Of a DNA stretch of 41,926 nucleotides, positions 1-9,253 are shown piece by piece. The stretch is from the NCBI GenBank assembly GCA_001786765.1, contig MFTH01000013.1:83974-125899 (forward strand), in the 5' to 3' direction. Below the pieces are notes generated by a model, which did not search any database, was not told the origin of the DNA, and saw only the letters and a program-made list of their open reading frames with translations. Each line of letters begins with the position of its first letter. Within the stretch, counting starts at the first letter, position 1. This stretch comes from Candidatus Nomurabacteria bacterium RIFCSPHIGHO2_01_FULL_37_25. Lineage in GTDB: Bacteria > Patescibacteriota > Minisyncoccia > Phycocordibacterales > UBA9973. A program made the translations under genes and the position numbers.

Positions 1-1185
1 AAAGTCTGAAAGAAGCGGAGGCTCTATGTTTGTAAAATCTGATTCCGGAGTGATGTCTTTGATGGCATAAGTTTCTGAAATAGCTCTGTCCACCATCGAA
101 TCTTCTTCGGGGGTGAGCCCTCCTAACATCAATCGAAAAAGTCCGACTAGATTAATAATATTTGACCGCAAGACATCTTCTGTTGTTTCGTCTTCACGCG
201 GTATCGGCAGGTCAAAAGGGTTCATATGATGGCTTGAAGAAAGAGAAATATTAAAATATCGTCCACCGACAGTTTCAGCCAAGAATTCATATTCTCTCTC
301 CGGGTCTATTACGATGACATCAATGTCAAACATTAAAGACCTTAAAACTTCCAATTTTGAGGCGTATGATTTTCCTGAACCGGATTTAGCAAATGTTACC
401 GAGTTATAATTCTCAAGAGAAAATCTGTCAAAAATTACTAAACTTGAATTATGCCTGTTTTGGCCGTAGAGAATTCCTTTATCGGAAGTTAGGTCTAAAG
501 ATATAAATGGGAAGACACTTGAAAGGGATTCAGAATTTAATTTTTGGTGGATATCCAACAAGTCCGTATTTGTCGGTATAACGCTCTTGAAACCATCTTC
601 TTGTTGGAAAAACGCTGGTTTGATGTATATCAATTTTGACTCCAACATTGACTTTATTTCATTTTCAATTTTAAAGAGTTCAAAATCATTCTCAGCGTAA
701 ATCGTAATATAAATACCAGCATTAAACATTTTTTCTTGCGCCTGTATCAAGCTGTCGCGAAGCTCTTCCAGGTCTTGATAAGAGGTATCAAGCATCGGGT
801 CGCGCACCATACCCTTCGCCTCTCGTGTATTTATCTGGCTTTGCACTTCAGCCACTTTTTTCTGGAATTGTCGTAATATTAAAGATGTGTCTATGGGGTG
901 AACAAAAATTGAAATATCAAAAACCCTGTCTAAATTTATTATTGGGGAAAACCAATTGTCAGTCAAAAATCTCGGGTAAGATATTACAAAAAACGTACGG
1001 GCGATTTTATCACCCAAATTTATGTATTTTGGTTCAATTTTCAGCACCGACGGCGCTATGACATCTTGGAGCTCTAGACTAGCTGACTCATAGATTTGTT
1101 CTGGCGCTACCGCCTCTATAGAGGCTCGCGCTTCATAATTATTAGAATTTATTTTATTTTTTGTAAATATGTTGAATATATTCAT
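1..1185 (-). CDS. virB4: VirB4-like T4SS ATPase (C-terminus beyond window edge)
   Basis: Open frame from ATG at 1185 running off position 1: MNIFNIFTKNKINSNNYEARASIEAVAPEQIYESASLELQDVIAPSVLKIEPKYINLGDKIART...; Walker A AKSGSGKSYASKLE, then VIVIDPEREYEFL. Absent from ORF track because it is truncated. Confidence 0.9.
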   Translation of the reverse strand, partial: MNIFNIFTKNKINSNNYEARASIEAVAPEQIYESASLELQDVIAPSVLKIEPKYINLGDKIARTFFVISYPRFLTDNWFSPIINLDRVFDISIFVHPIDTSLILRQFQKKVAEVQSQINTREAKGMVRDPMLDTSYQDLEELRDSLIQAQEKMFNAGIYITIYAENDFELFKIENEIKSMLESKLIYIKPAFFQQEDGFKSVIPTNTDLLDIHQKLNSESLSSVFPFISLDLTSDKGILYGQNRHNSSLVIFDRFSLENYNSVTFAKSGSGKSYASKLEVLRSLMFDIDVIVIDPEREYEFLAETVGGRYFNISLSSSHHMNPFDLPIPREDETTEDVLRSNIINLVGLFRLMLGGLTPEEDSMVDRAISETYAIKDITPESDFTNIEPPLLSDF

Positions 1186-1823
1186 TGTTCTAATTTGATT
1201 TTTCCTTCCACTTCTCCCGGATTGAAAACTTTATAAAACACCTCCACTACCTCTTCACTGCCCAGTTGAGCTGATTTTATGCCACAGCGACTGAGCCCTT
1301 GTTGTATCACGCCCACTCTTTCTTCTAGCTGGGACCTTTTTTCTTCAAAATCTTCTTCTTTTGCTAATTTCTCTTCTTCTTTATTTTTTCTCTTAAATAA
1401 CTTCTGCAATATTCCGGAATCTGATTTTAAAACAGTGTGAGTGTATGGAACTACAACAAAAAAGTTTTTTGTCATTATGTTTACATTTTCAGTGAAGTTT
1501 TTAATAAATTCAATATATTCTCTTGTTTGTAATTTTAGCAAGGGTTCGTTTTGCACCTTTTCTCTGTTTTCTAAAAGAAAAAGATAAGGTCGGATATCTA
1601 GTCTTCTTGATTGGATAGATATCTGGATGGAAAAATCAAGGGTGTTTAAAAAACTTTTGAATTGAAGAATTATAGCTTTTTGCTCGTCGTCTGATTTCAG
1701 TGATAAATTGACTGAACTAGCTAGCACAATTGCTCGCAAGTCGCCATTTTTCAGCACGATTATTCCATCGCGGATTTCCTGAATTGGCACAAAATCTTGA
1801 GTTGCTTTTGCTTTTAACGCCAT
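1182..1823 (-). CDS. VirB4/TraC N-terminal-domain-like protein
   Basis: VPIQEIRDGIIVLKNGDLRAIVLASSVNLSLKSDDEQKAIILQFKSFLNTLDFSIQI resembles the N-terminal region of VirB4/TraC; ATGA overlap with downstream virB4 start. Confidence 0.6.
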   Translation of the reverse strand: MALKAKATQDFVPIQEIRDGIIVLKNGDLRAIVLASSVNLSLKSDDEQKAIILQFKSFLNTLDFSIQISIQSRRLDIRPYLFLLENREKVQNEPLLKLQTREYIEFIKNFTENVNIMTKNFFVVVPYTHTVLKSDSGILQKLFKRKNKEEEKLAKEEDFEEKRSQLEERVGVIQQGLSRCGIKSAQLGSEEVVEVFYKVFNPGEVEGKIKLEQ

Positions 1824-1827
1824 TTGA

Positions 1828-2289
1828 TTAATTTTCTACATGTTTATTTAAATCTAATATATCTAAGCTCCAAGCTAAATCTCGCAACTTGCTTCCACCC
1901 AAACGAGCTGTATTCTCCATATTTTCTCTTCTTTCACCCGCGCTTGAAGCTTGATTTGTTTTGCCCACAGAACTACGACCTAGGGCTTGTGTGTTTTCAT
2001 TGATTTTATTTTCGCGTCTTTTCCAGATATACAGTTTATCTTGTATGAAATAAGTGAATCCTGCCTCAATCATATTGAGAAAAGGTTTGTTATTTGGTCG
2101 ATAGCGGGCAAGGGCTACCGCGAGCGCCGCCACAGCTAAAATAGGTATAGCGCCTAAATACCATCCCAGTAGCTTGTAAAGCACAAAACATAAACCGCCT
2201 CCGCCCGCCAAATACACAAATTCTTTGAAGGTGAATGGGCCAAAGATTTTGTCTTCTATGTCTAAAAATTGTGGTACTTTGAATTGCAT
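1828..2289 (-). CDS. PrgI family T4SS membrane protein
   Basis: MQFKVPQFLDIEDKIFGPFTFKEFVYLAGGGGLCFVLYKLLGWYLGAIPILAVAALAVALARYRPNNKPF; adjacent to VirB4. Confidence 0.8.
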   Translation of the reverse strand: MQFKVPQFLDIEDKIFGPFTFKEFVYLAGGGGLCFVLYKLLGWYLGAIPILAVAALAVALARYRPNNKPFLNMIEAGFTYFIQDKLYIWKRRENKINENTQALGRSSVGKTNQASSAGERRENMENTARLGGSKLRDLAWSLDILDLNKHVEN

Positions 2290-2411
2290 CCCGTTAGAGA
2301 TAGGAAATCTTTAGATTTCCGTTGAATTAATTATTTTTAATATTTTTTTTAAACCCATCATAATATTTTTTACTTTATTTATTATTTTTTAATATTGATC
2401 TCTAACGGGAT
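2288..2411. repeat. TIR element (ATCCCGTTAGAGAT), copy 1
   Basis: Perfect 14-bp inverted termini 2288-2301 and 2398-2411; shares TAGGAA..GATTTCCGT interior with 37599..37676. Confidence 0.8.
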
Positions 2412-2419
2412 GCATAATT

Positions 2420-3097
2420 TTATTCCGGAATCTCTCTATAAGGGTCAACTTTATTCTTTTGGACTGTTTCATTTTGCGCTGAAGGTTGGATGTTCGGCAA
2501 GGAGTATTCGGTTTTTATTATCGGAATCTGGACAGGGCTAGATAATTTTTGTGACAATATCATGGGCAGGTTAGGAATTGGCAATGTTTCTTTATTTTCT
2601 CCGCCTGCTCCCTGCCAGCTCTCTTTAGAGGGCAGGCTGGCCTGCCCTCCGGGAGGGCTGGTATGGATAATTTTTATACCAGCGGAATTTAATATTTTAG
2701 TATCGTTTGTATCTTTTGCTTTACTTGCCTCATTACTCATCTCATTTTTTTGGAATAATTTTTTTCTTTCAGTATTTTTTATAAATTCCTCCCGTATTTT
2801 TTTAAAAACCAAATCGTTCATTTCATTCATTAATTCATTTACAGCTGCAGGTGATATTCCCATTCTTTTTTCTAATTCTTTTGGATAATCCTCTGGACTG
2901 ACAAGTCCACAAAGCACTAATTCTGTCTCAAGCTCCAGGTCGCCTAATTGCTCAAAATTGTATCCATGCTTGTCTCTCATTCCTAAAATAGCCACTCTCC
3001 AATCAATAGCATTTATAGCGTTGAGAGTTTCTACTGGAAGTTCCCTTTTTGCTGTTTCTATTTTTATTTTTAGTAAATCTACTGTATCGTTATTCAT
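2420..3097 (-). CDS. small helical protein, paralog of 3129..3551; T4SS-operon associated
   Basis: Internal ATG (MNNDTVDLLKIKIETAKRELPVETLNAINAIDW) chosen because the longer ORF overlaps 3129..3551. C-terminal half includes a GC-rich repeat-coded stretch (TSPPGGQASLPSKESWQGAGGE). Confidence 0.6.
   Translation of the reverse strand: MNNDTVDLLKIKIETAKRELPVETLNAINAIDWRVAILGMRDKHGYNFEQLGDLELETELVLCGLVSPEDYPKELEKRMGISPAAVNELMNEMNDLVFKKIREEFIKNTERKKLFQKNEMSNEASKAKDTNDTKILNSAGIKIIHTSPPGGQASLPSKESWQGAGGENKETLPIPNLPMILSQKLSSPVQIPIIKTEYSLPNIQPSAQNETVQKNKVDPYREIPE
2601..2660. repeat. GC-rich palindromic repeat in 2420..3097 CDS
   Basis: CTGCTCCCTGCCAGCTCTCTTTAGAGGGCAGGCTGGCCTGCCCTCCGGGAGGGCTGG; GGGCAGGCTGGCCTGCCC is a near-perfect palindrome. 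Confidence 0.6.
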
Positions 3098-3128
3098 ATT
3101 TTTTTTTCTTATATTTCTAATTTGTCTT

Positions 3129-3551
3129 TTATGATTTATTCCTTTCTTCCATAAAAACCGAATAATCCCCGCCAGAAAGAATGAAATTAAGGTTTTGTTC
3201 TGCGTTCGGATTTCTGTTGGGCATATTTTTCTTGATATTTTCTTCAAAAGTGTTATTTATTGGTGTAAATATTTTTTGAAATATTTCTTCAGATATTTTT
3301 TTTGCTTCGTCCTTACTTGTTCCTACTTCGTCCTCAATATTGCCGGCGTACGCATCTTCATCAACCAGACCGAGCAAGAAAGAAGCCGTTTCTAATTGAA
3401 GAGTTTCTATTTCATTTTCATTAAGTAAATATTTTCTACCTATTTCTTCAGACATTTTCTCCCAATAAAAAGAATTTATCGCATCCCGCATTTCTTTTGG
3501 TAGACTCAACATTTCTTCTCCTATTAAATTTTTTGATTTTTCAGTTATCAT
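3129..3551 (-). CDS. small helical protein, paralog of 2420..3097
   Basis: LPKEMRDAINSFYW...LQLETASFLLGLVDEDAY...EDEVGTSKDEAKKISEEIFQKIFTPINNTFEENI aligns with the neighbour. Confidence 0.6.
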   Translation of the reverse strand: MITEKSKNLIGEEMLSLPKEMRDAINSFYWEKMSEEIGRKYLLNENEIETLQLETASFLLGLVDEDAYAGNIEDEVGTSKDEAKKISEEIFQKIFTPINNTFEENIKKNMPNRNPNAEQNLNFILSGGDYSVFMEERNKS

Positions 3552-3556
3552 AAGTT

Positions 3557-5845
3557 TTATTTTTTATCTTCTATTTTTGATTCCATTATTATTGCATGCG
3601 CAGCTTCTCTACTAGCGTTACTGCCTAAATCAAAACCATTCGTAATACCTAAAGTGCCCCACTTTGTAAGATTTTTTGACCAACGATTTATTTTATTTGT
3701 TCTATAAGCAAAAGCAACTCTTCGCCTTCTATTTTCGGTTTCTATGTCATGTTTTCTATCTCTAATTTCAATATCTTCCATATAGTCTATAGTTCTAGCA
3801 TGTTTTACTCCAGCTGAGTCAGTATAAGTTCCAACATTTACGCTTGCGTAATCTTTTTGATTAGTTGTTGTTGTTGCTCCAGTATTTATATCTATATCTC
3901 CGGCGTAATTTGCTCCAGTTTTTAGCGCTTTCTTTCTGTTCTTGTAGTTGTTTAAGTCGCGTCCAGCCTTTTCTGCTTGAGGAGAGTTTCCACCAAATTG
4001 TGCGTTCGCATCAGAAAGTGCTTGCCTTCTTACGGTGATTAATTTATCAAGATCTGACAACTCTTTAGAGTTTGCGTTTAACAATCCCTGTAAGTCTGCT
4101 TCTGTCTTATTTAATTTTTGTTTCAATCCCTCATCCGCTCGAACCCCAAGTTCGTCTGCTCTTTTCTTTTCTTTTTCTACCTTTTCTTTATTTTTTTGTT
4201 CAATACTACGAATTGGTCCTCCCATAGACATACCAGTTTTGGACGCAAAAGTTTTTCCAAGACCTGTTGCTCTAATATCAAAGCTACTCTGTTGGGTAGC
4301 CTTGCCAACACTTGTTAATCCACTAGCTAATTTATTAACCCCCAGTCTATTCCCCCACTTGCCCATTTTACTCCCAACCCAATTTGTTCCTGTCGCCGCT
4401 TTATTAGCAACAAACCCTCCAGCTCCACCAATAGCTCCTCGAGCAAGCAACGCCGTTCCACCCGTCGCCACGCCCAAGGCAACTCCCCCAGCTATCTTTG
4501 CGCCTGCTAACAGCACTTCCCCAAACTGCCCCCCTCCTTTCTTGGCGAACTGAGTTGCTTTAAGAAGCATAGACATGACTATTATCGCTGGTATTAAGAT
4601 GCCCAAGATAGCTCCTAATATTGTTGTTGTTGCCCCTCTAGAAAATATTGGTTTTACTCCCCCTCCATGTTCATATATGTGCGGTAACAACATAAATATG
4701 AGGTATATAAAGAACATAAAGATTGGCGCCATAAATGCTGTTGAAATCAAACGTTTAAACCAAGCATCCCAGCCTAGATATTCAATACTTGCAAACTTTG
4801 GCACAGTCCACGACATAAAAGCAAAAGGAGAGAATATGATCAATACCCAAAGTTCAAGTAATCTTCCTATAAACATTAGCCCAGAGACAAAAAAGGCGTA
4901 CGCGGCAAAAAGCATAATACCTCCAGCAAACAACATTATTCCAAGCGTTAAGGAAAAAGAGAGATTATTTTCTTCTGTAACTTTACCATCAACTATGTTT
5001 GTTTTTAGTAGTTTTATATTTTTGTCTGTTATTAATCGAGTGGCGTCAAAAGTTTTCCACATTGCGCCGGATATGTCTTTTCCCCCATTGAGCGCAGCGT
5101 CTGTCGGTACAGCTATTCCATCTGTGCTTGTTACCTCAACATCTACTCTATTATAAAAAATTAAAGCTAGAATATTTGAAGAATCAATAACTACTTTCGT
5201 GAAAAACATAGAGAAGTTTATAAGCAAAGCTATAATTATCACTTTAGCTATCATTTGTTTAACTTCATGTCCCCCTAGACCCAAAATGGTTCGAATAGCT
5301 ATATAAAGTAAGATAAGTATAAAGAAAATATTTGAAAGGTCTCTAATGACCGCCCAGGCCGCAGGGATGAAACCCGAATCACTTGTCACGGTGCTTTTTA
5401 TTCCAAGATCAATCATAACATCAAAAAACTGCGCTGATAACCACAGAAACAAGGAAGGAATTTGAAAAAAAAAGTTGTAAGAAATCTTTAATAAACATCC
5501 GTTAAACCAAGTAGGAGGCCAGTAGTCGCAATCAAGGTTATTAATTTGCCTTTCAAAGGGAGTACTACCTGCAGGTGTTGCCGCCGCCGCTGCTTCTTGA
5601 GCAGCTTTATCTCTCTCCGCTTCTGGGAGTGTTTCAAACCATCGCCCTCCTCCATTTGTGCAAGTACTGTTCTTAACTTCAGCAGCTATCTCTATTTTTT
5701 TTCCTCTTATAAAATTATAACTAGAAGTCACACAAAATCCTTTTAAGTCTTCTTGCGCATTCACCTGCGCCAGCGGACTAAAAAGTCCGACTAGGATGAT
5801 GAACATCAGGCAGTACGGGATTATTTTTTTGATTTGCTTGCTCAT
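3557..5845 (-). CDS. VirB6/TrbL-like polytopic membrane protein
   Basis: N-terminal signal, multiple TM segments (VIRDLSNIFFILILLYIAIRTILGLGG; LWVLIIFSPFAFMSWTVPKF), long basic/coiled C-terminus; T4SS operon context. Confidence 0.7.
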   Translation of the reverse strand: MSKQIKKIIPYCLMFIILVGLFSPLAQVNAQEDLKGFCVTSSYNFIRGKKIEIAAEVKNSTCTNGGGRWFETLPEAERDKAAQEAAAAATPAGSTPFERQINNLDCDYWPPTWFNGCLLKISYNFFFQIPSLFLWLSAQFFDVMIDLGIKSTVTSDSGFIPAAWAVIRDLSNIFFILILLYIAIRTILGLGGHEVKQMIAKVIIIALLINFSMFFTKVVIDSSNILALIFYNRVDVEVTSTDGIAVPTDAALNGGKDISGAMWKTFDATRLITDKNIKLLKTNIVDGKVTEENNLSFSLTLGIMLFAGGIMLFAAYAFFVSGLMFIGRLLELWVLIIFSPFAFMSWTVPKFASIEYLGWDAWFKRLISTAFMAPIFMFFIYLIFMLLPHIYEHGGGVKPIFSRGATTTILGAILGILIPAIIVMSMLLKATQFAKKGGGQFGEVLLAGAKIAGGVALGVATGGTALLARGAIGGAGGFVANKAATGTNWVGSKMGKWGNRLGVNKLASGLTSVGKATQQSSFDIRATGLGKTFASKTGMSMGGPIRSIEQKNKEKVEKEKKRADELGVRADEGLKQKLNKTEADLQGLLNANSKELSDLDKLITVRRQALSDANAQFGGNSPQAEKAGRDLNNYKNRKKALKTGANYAGDIDINTGATTTTNQKDYASVNVGTYTDSAGVKHARTIDYMEDIEIRDRKHDIETENRRRRVAFAYRTNKINRWSKNLTKWGTLGITNGFDLGSNASREAAHAIIMESKIEDKK

Positions 5846-5901
5846 TCTTAATTTATTTTACCTTTTCTACCCAACAACGAATTCATTTACTGCCAAACTT
5901 T

Positions 5902-8106
5902 CTAGTCTCTAACTATAATATTGATAGTAACAGTTGCAGAGGGCGTAGCCGAATCGTTTATTTCAACCCAAGTATTACGATTTTCATTTGCGGCAGTGAT
6001 GGTAAAAGTATTACCGGTAAGCTTTGATGATTTTAGTTTATGAAAGTCACCTGCCCTAAGTCCTAGCGTATAAGGTTCCGTGCCGCCTGATATGGTCACG
6101 CTCGCCGTCTGGTTTTCATGAATAGAAATATAGCTTGACGGACTAACTACCAAGGTCGTCGGCGCGTCAGTTACTGTAATTGTGGCGCTTGCTTGTTTTT
6201 CTGGTGTGGATGAATCTTTGATAATCACTCCCATTTGTTCATTACTTGTGACTCCAGTAATTATTAATTGTGATGAATCAGTTTCAGAAATTTTTACAGT
6301 TGCTCCCACGCCTGATACATTTTCTATAGAATAAGGTCTTGTTCCGCCGTCTATGATTACAGTTTTCTCTTCTCCGACAGCGACGGAAATATCTTGTTGG
6401 ATATTTAATTCTTCTTGGCTTGTTATTCTAATATCAACTCTTTTTTCTTCACCTAGAGAATCTTTTATTATGACAAAAGTTTCACCTTCATTAACACCGC
6501 TTATTACTAAAGAATTAGAAGCAAAGGTTGCTATCGCGATGTTTTGATTAGGATATGCGCTTATGTTATAAGGTCCCGTTCCCCCATCTATTCTTGCGCT
6601 GAAGATATTACTGACGCTGGTTGATATACAAGCATTATCGACATCAATCGTTGATGTACAGTTTGTTGGGATTATTGCCAGCGCTCCGATAGCATTTACT
6701 TCAATTCTAATTGAAGCTGTGATTTCTGAATCAGAGGAATCTTCGATTGTGACTTCGGTGGTGCCTGGAGCGACGCCTGTAACTGAAAGTTTTGTTCCAG
6801 AGGCGCCAGAAGAATCAATTTTAGCGGTTGCTATTCCCGAGTCTGGCGCAGTTTTTATATTATAATCTCCAGAGCCACCAGATATAGGCGCGCTAGTTGT
6901 TTGCCCGACTCTTATAGAAACATTTGTTGGGATGTTTAAGGTTGCCGGCGCGTCGCTGGGGTAGTCGTCTAGTGTTACTGGGTCGCCTAGAGGGTCGTCA
7001 TAGCTCCAATTGTCGCTTCCTCTACCGCCTTCACCACCTCCACTGAATGCATCTGAAAGTGAATTCAAGCCTACTTCTAAGAACTTACCTAATAGCGCGT
7101 CAAAAATAGCCGCCAAGCTGTTGCCTATAGCGCCGTCAAGCGCAGTTTGCAGAAAAGGAGTTTCTAACGCGCTGAATACTTGGTTTGCCGCCACAGATCC
7201 GGGGGTGGTGTTTACTAAACGCGGACAATAATTTTCCTTTTCCCATTCTTCGGCTGCTTTATTATATCTATTCATGAAATCATCGTTAGATTCGCCTGGG
7301 TCCATGGTTGGTCCTTTGAATTTTGGTCTTACAAATTCGTTTATGCCATTGTTATATTTTGGATTGTCCGGACATGTTTGTGGCGACAAAAAGCCCATTC
7401 CTTGCTGTAATGCGTCGCGCACTTTCTCCGCCGGCGCTTGGAATACCCCTTCTAGTCGGCTTGCCAGATTTTCTTGTACTATCATCTGGAATCCTAAATA
7501 ATTATTTTGCGGATATTGGGTATTTATCAAAAATCCATTCCATCCTCCGTAATTGAAATCGTTCCTGTATCTAACCAATAAATCAGGGTCATTTATGACT
7601 TTACTTAAAGTGTATTGGCTATTTTCATAAAGTTGGCTTTTATAACTGTCTATTACACCTAGCGCGGTTTCTCGGCCGAAAGGAAAGTGAAAAGTGTCAT
7701 AGCCTATCATATCCACTAAATTCCTAACTTCATTTTTTGCTATGTCTTTAAAGAAAGAGTCTGGGTTTTCTAGGAAAAGGGGCGCTCCGTGAAAACCAGA
7801 GTTTATCCAGTTTATTGTGGATTGAGTCATTTCCGCTAAAAGTCTTTTTGCTATCATTTTAAGAATTTGTTCAAGAACTGTTTGCGCCCAGTCTTTGAGA
7901 GTAGTAGCGGTATTTGTGAGTGTTGAAGCCAGGTTCAGTTTTTCAAGAGCTGCAGTTAAAGCAGTTTTGATTCTAACAACAATATCATCCACTAGTACCC
8001 CCTGCGCTTCCGCTTGTTTGGGTCTAGAAAGTAAAACATTCGGCAACAATATTGAGATTATCAATATAAAGGAGATAAGTTTTGTTGTTTTGTTTTCTTT
8101 ACTCAT
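5902..8106 (-). CDS. Secreted T4SS-associated protein: helical N-terminus plus four Ig-like repeats
   Basis: Signal peptide LISFILIISILLPNVLLSRPKQAEAQ; repeats with GG(S/T)xxPY/DYNI ... GxTxVxIxDS... Confidence 0.7.
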   Translation of the reverse strand: MSKENKTTKLISFILIISILLPNVLLSRPKQAEAQGVLVDDIVVRIKTALTAALEKLNLASTLTNTATTLKDWAQTVLEQILKMIAKRLLAEMTQSTINWINSGFHGAPLFLENPDSFFKDIAKNEVRNLVDMIGYDTFHFPFGRETALGVIDSYKSQLYENSQYTLSKVINDPDLLVRYRNDFNYGGWNGFLINTQYPQNNYLGFQMIVQENLASRLEGVFQAPAEKVRDALQQGMGFLSPQTCPDNPKYNNGINEFVRPKFKGPTMDPGESNDDFMNRYNKAAEEWEKENYCPRLVNTTPGSVAANQVFSALETPFLQTALDGAIGNSLAAIFDALLGKFLEVGLNSLSDAFSGGGEGGRGSDNWSYDDPLGDPVTLDDYPSDAPATLNIPTNVSIRVGQTTSAPISGGSGDYNIKTAPDSGIATAKIDSSGASGTKLSVTGVAPGTTEVTIEDSSDSEITASIRIEVNAIGALAIIPTNCTSTIDVDNACISTSVSNIFSARIDGGTGPYNISAYPNQNIAIATFASNSLVISGVNEGETFVIIKDSLGEEKRVDIRITSQEELNIQQDISVAVGEEKTVIIDGGTRPYSIENVSGVGATVKISETDSSQLIITGVTSNEQMGVIIKDSSTPEKQASATITVTDAPTTLVVSPSSYISIHENQTASVTISGGTEPYTLGLRAGDFHKLKSSKLTGNTFTITAANENRNTWVEINDSATPSATVTINIIVRD

Positions 8107-8156
8107 TTTTATTAGTTATTATACCTTTTTCTGCGTGGCAATAAAACCTTTTTCTG

Positions 8157-9005
8157 TTATTGGGATAATTTTTGACTAACTGCTGTGAATAAATTACCCA
8201 AAGATGACTCTAGTTGATTTACATTTTTTTGATAATTGCTTATTCCGCCTAATGTCATTATAGGATCGCTATCATATAATCTGATATCGCTTAGATTTTC
8301 TATTATTCTTTCGTGTGAATTTATTACCTTTAAGTGTAAATCTGAAATAGATTGTGGCACTCTTGTTTTTATCAATTCTTCCATTACTTTATTCATGTTT
8401 TTAATGATAGGATCAAGTTTTGCTAAAACGCTGGCATCAACATTGTCTTCATCAACGATAAATTCTTGAAGCACATCAAGCACAGTATAATTTATTCCTG
8501 AATTTTTTGTATAAATACTATTCAAAGCATCGTTATAATTTTTAAAAGCCTGAACAGTATCGTTGTTTACCACTTTTACATCAAAAATTGAAAATACTTT
8601 TCTAGGTGGAGAATTTTGCACTTTCTCTGCCAAGGAGCTGGTTAATTTTTCTATTGAGGCTTCGTTCACAGCTCCATTTTGGCTAGCTGACACGATAGTC
8701 GCAAAAAGTTCTCTGGAGAATCTTTCAGTCGCTGTCAGGTTTTCCGTGTCTGAATTTATTTTTTCTATTGTTCCTGCCAGGTCTGCTTTTGTATCTTTTA
8801 ATTTTTCTATCGCCACACTGTCCGGTGTTCCGGGTGTGGTTTCTTTTTTCGTTGGGTCAAGCCCAAACAAACCTTCTTGCCAATCCGGCACTTTGTCGCC
8901 ATCAGCATCTTTAGTTACTAAATCTTCCAGAGTCAAATCGCCATAAATCAATCCACTTTCTTTATTATTTTTTTGATATGTTTCGGTATTTTCAAATGTC
9001 GGCAT
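8157..9005 (-). CDS. Ca-binding-motif (TSP3/EF-hand-like) protein
   Basis: KDADGDKVPDWQEGLFGLDPTKKETTPGTPD; an open frame with a predicted TM helix continues upstream of the ATG to about 9092. Confidence 0.6.
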   Translation of the reverse strand: MPTFENTETYQKNNKESGLIYGDLTLEDLVTKDADGDKVPDWQEGLFGLDPTKKETTPGTPDSVAIEKLKDTKADLAGTIEKINSDTENLTATERFSRELFATIVSASQNGAVNEASIEKLTSSLAEKVQNSPPRKVFSIFDVKVVNNDTVQAFKNYNDALNSIYTKNSGINYTVLDVLQEFIVDEDNVDASVLAKLDPIIKNMNKVMEELIKTRVPQSISDLHLKVINSHERIIENLSDIRLYDSDPIMTLGGISNYQKNVNQLESSLGNLFTAVSQKLSQ

Positions 9006-9253
9006 TATTTTTAGGAAAAAAAGCGCAGTAAGAAAAAGTACCGCCAGAACGATCCAAAGTGTCTTTTTATGTTTTAACCAAATATTCTTAATTATGGTTT
9101 AATTATATCATTAATAATATGTCAAACGCTAGGTCGTTCAGACTCCCTCGGGGCTGAGGACTCGGGACGAACGCCTGAGGTCTTCAGACTCGATGAGTTT
9201 TTGTGTTGATATTTTTATGAGTTTTGTGATTTTCTATATGTTATAATCTAGCA

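Noticed and set aside
4035-5156. Antisense ORFs of 172 and 193 aa opposite the VirB6-like gene
   Set aside because: Low-complexity translations mirroring the minus-strand CDS; no domain or RBS support.
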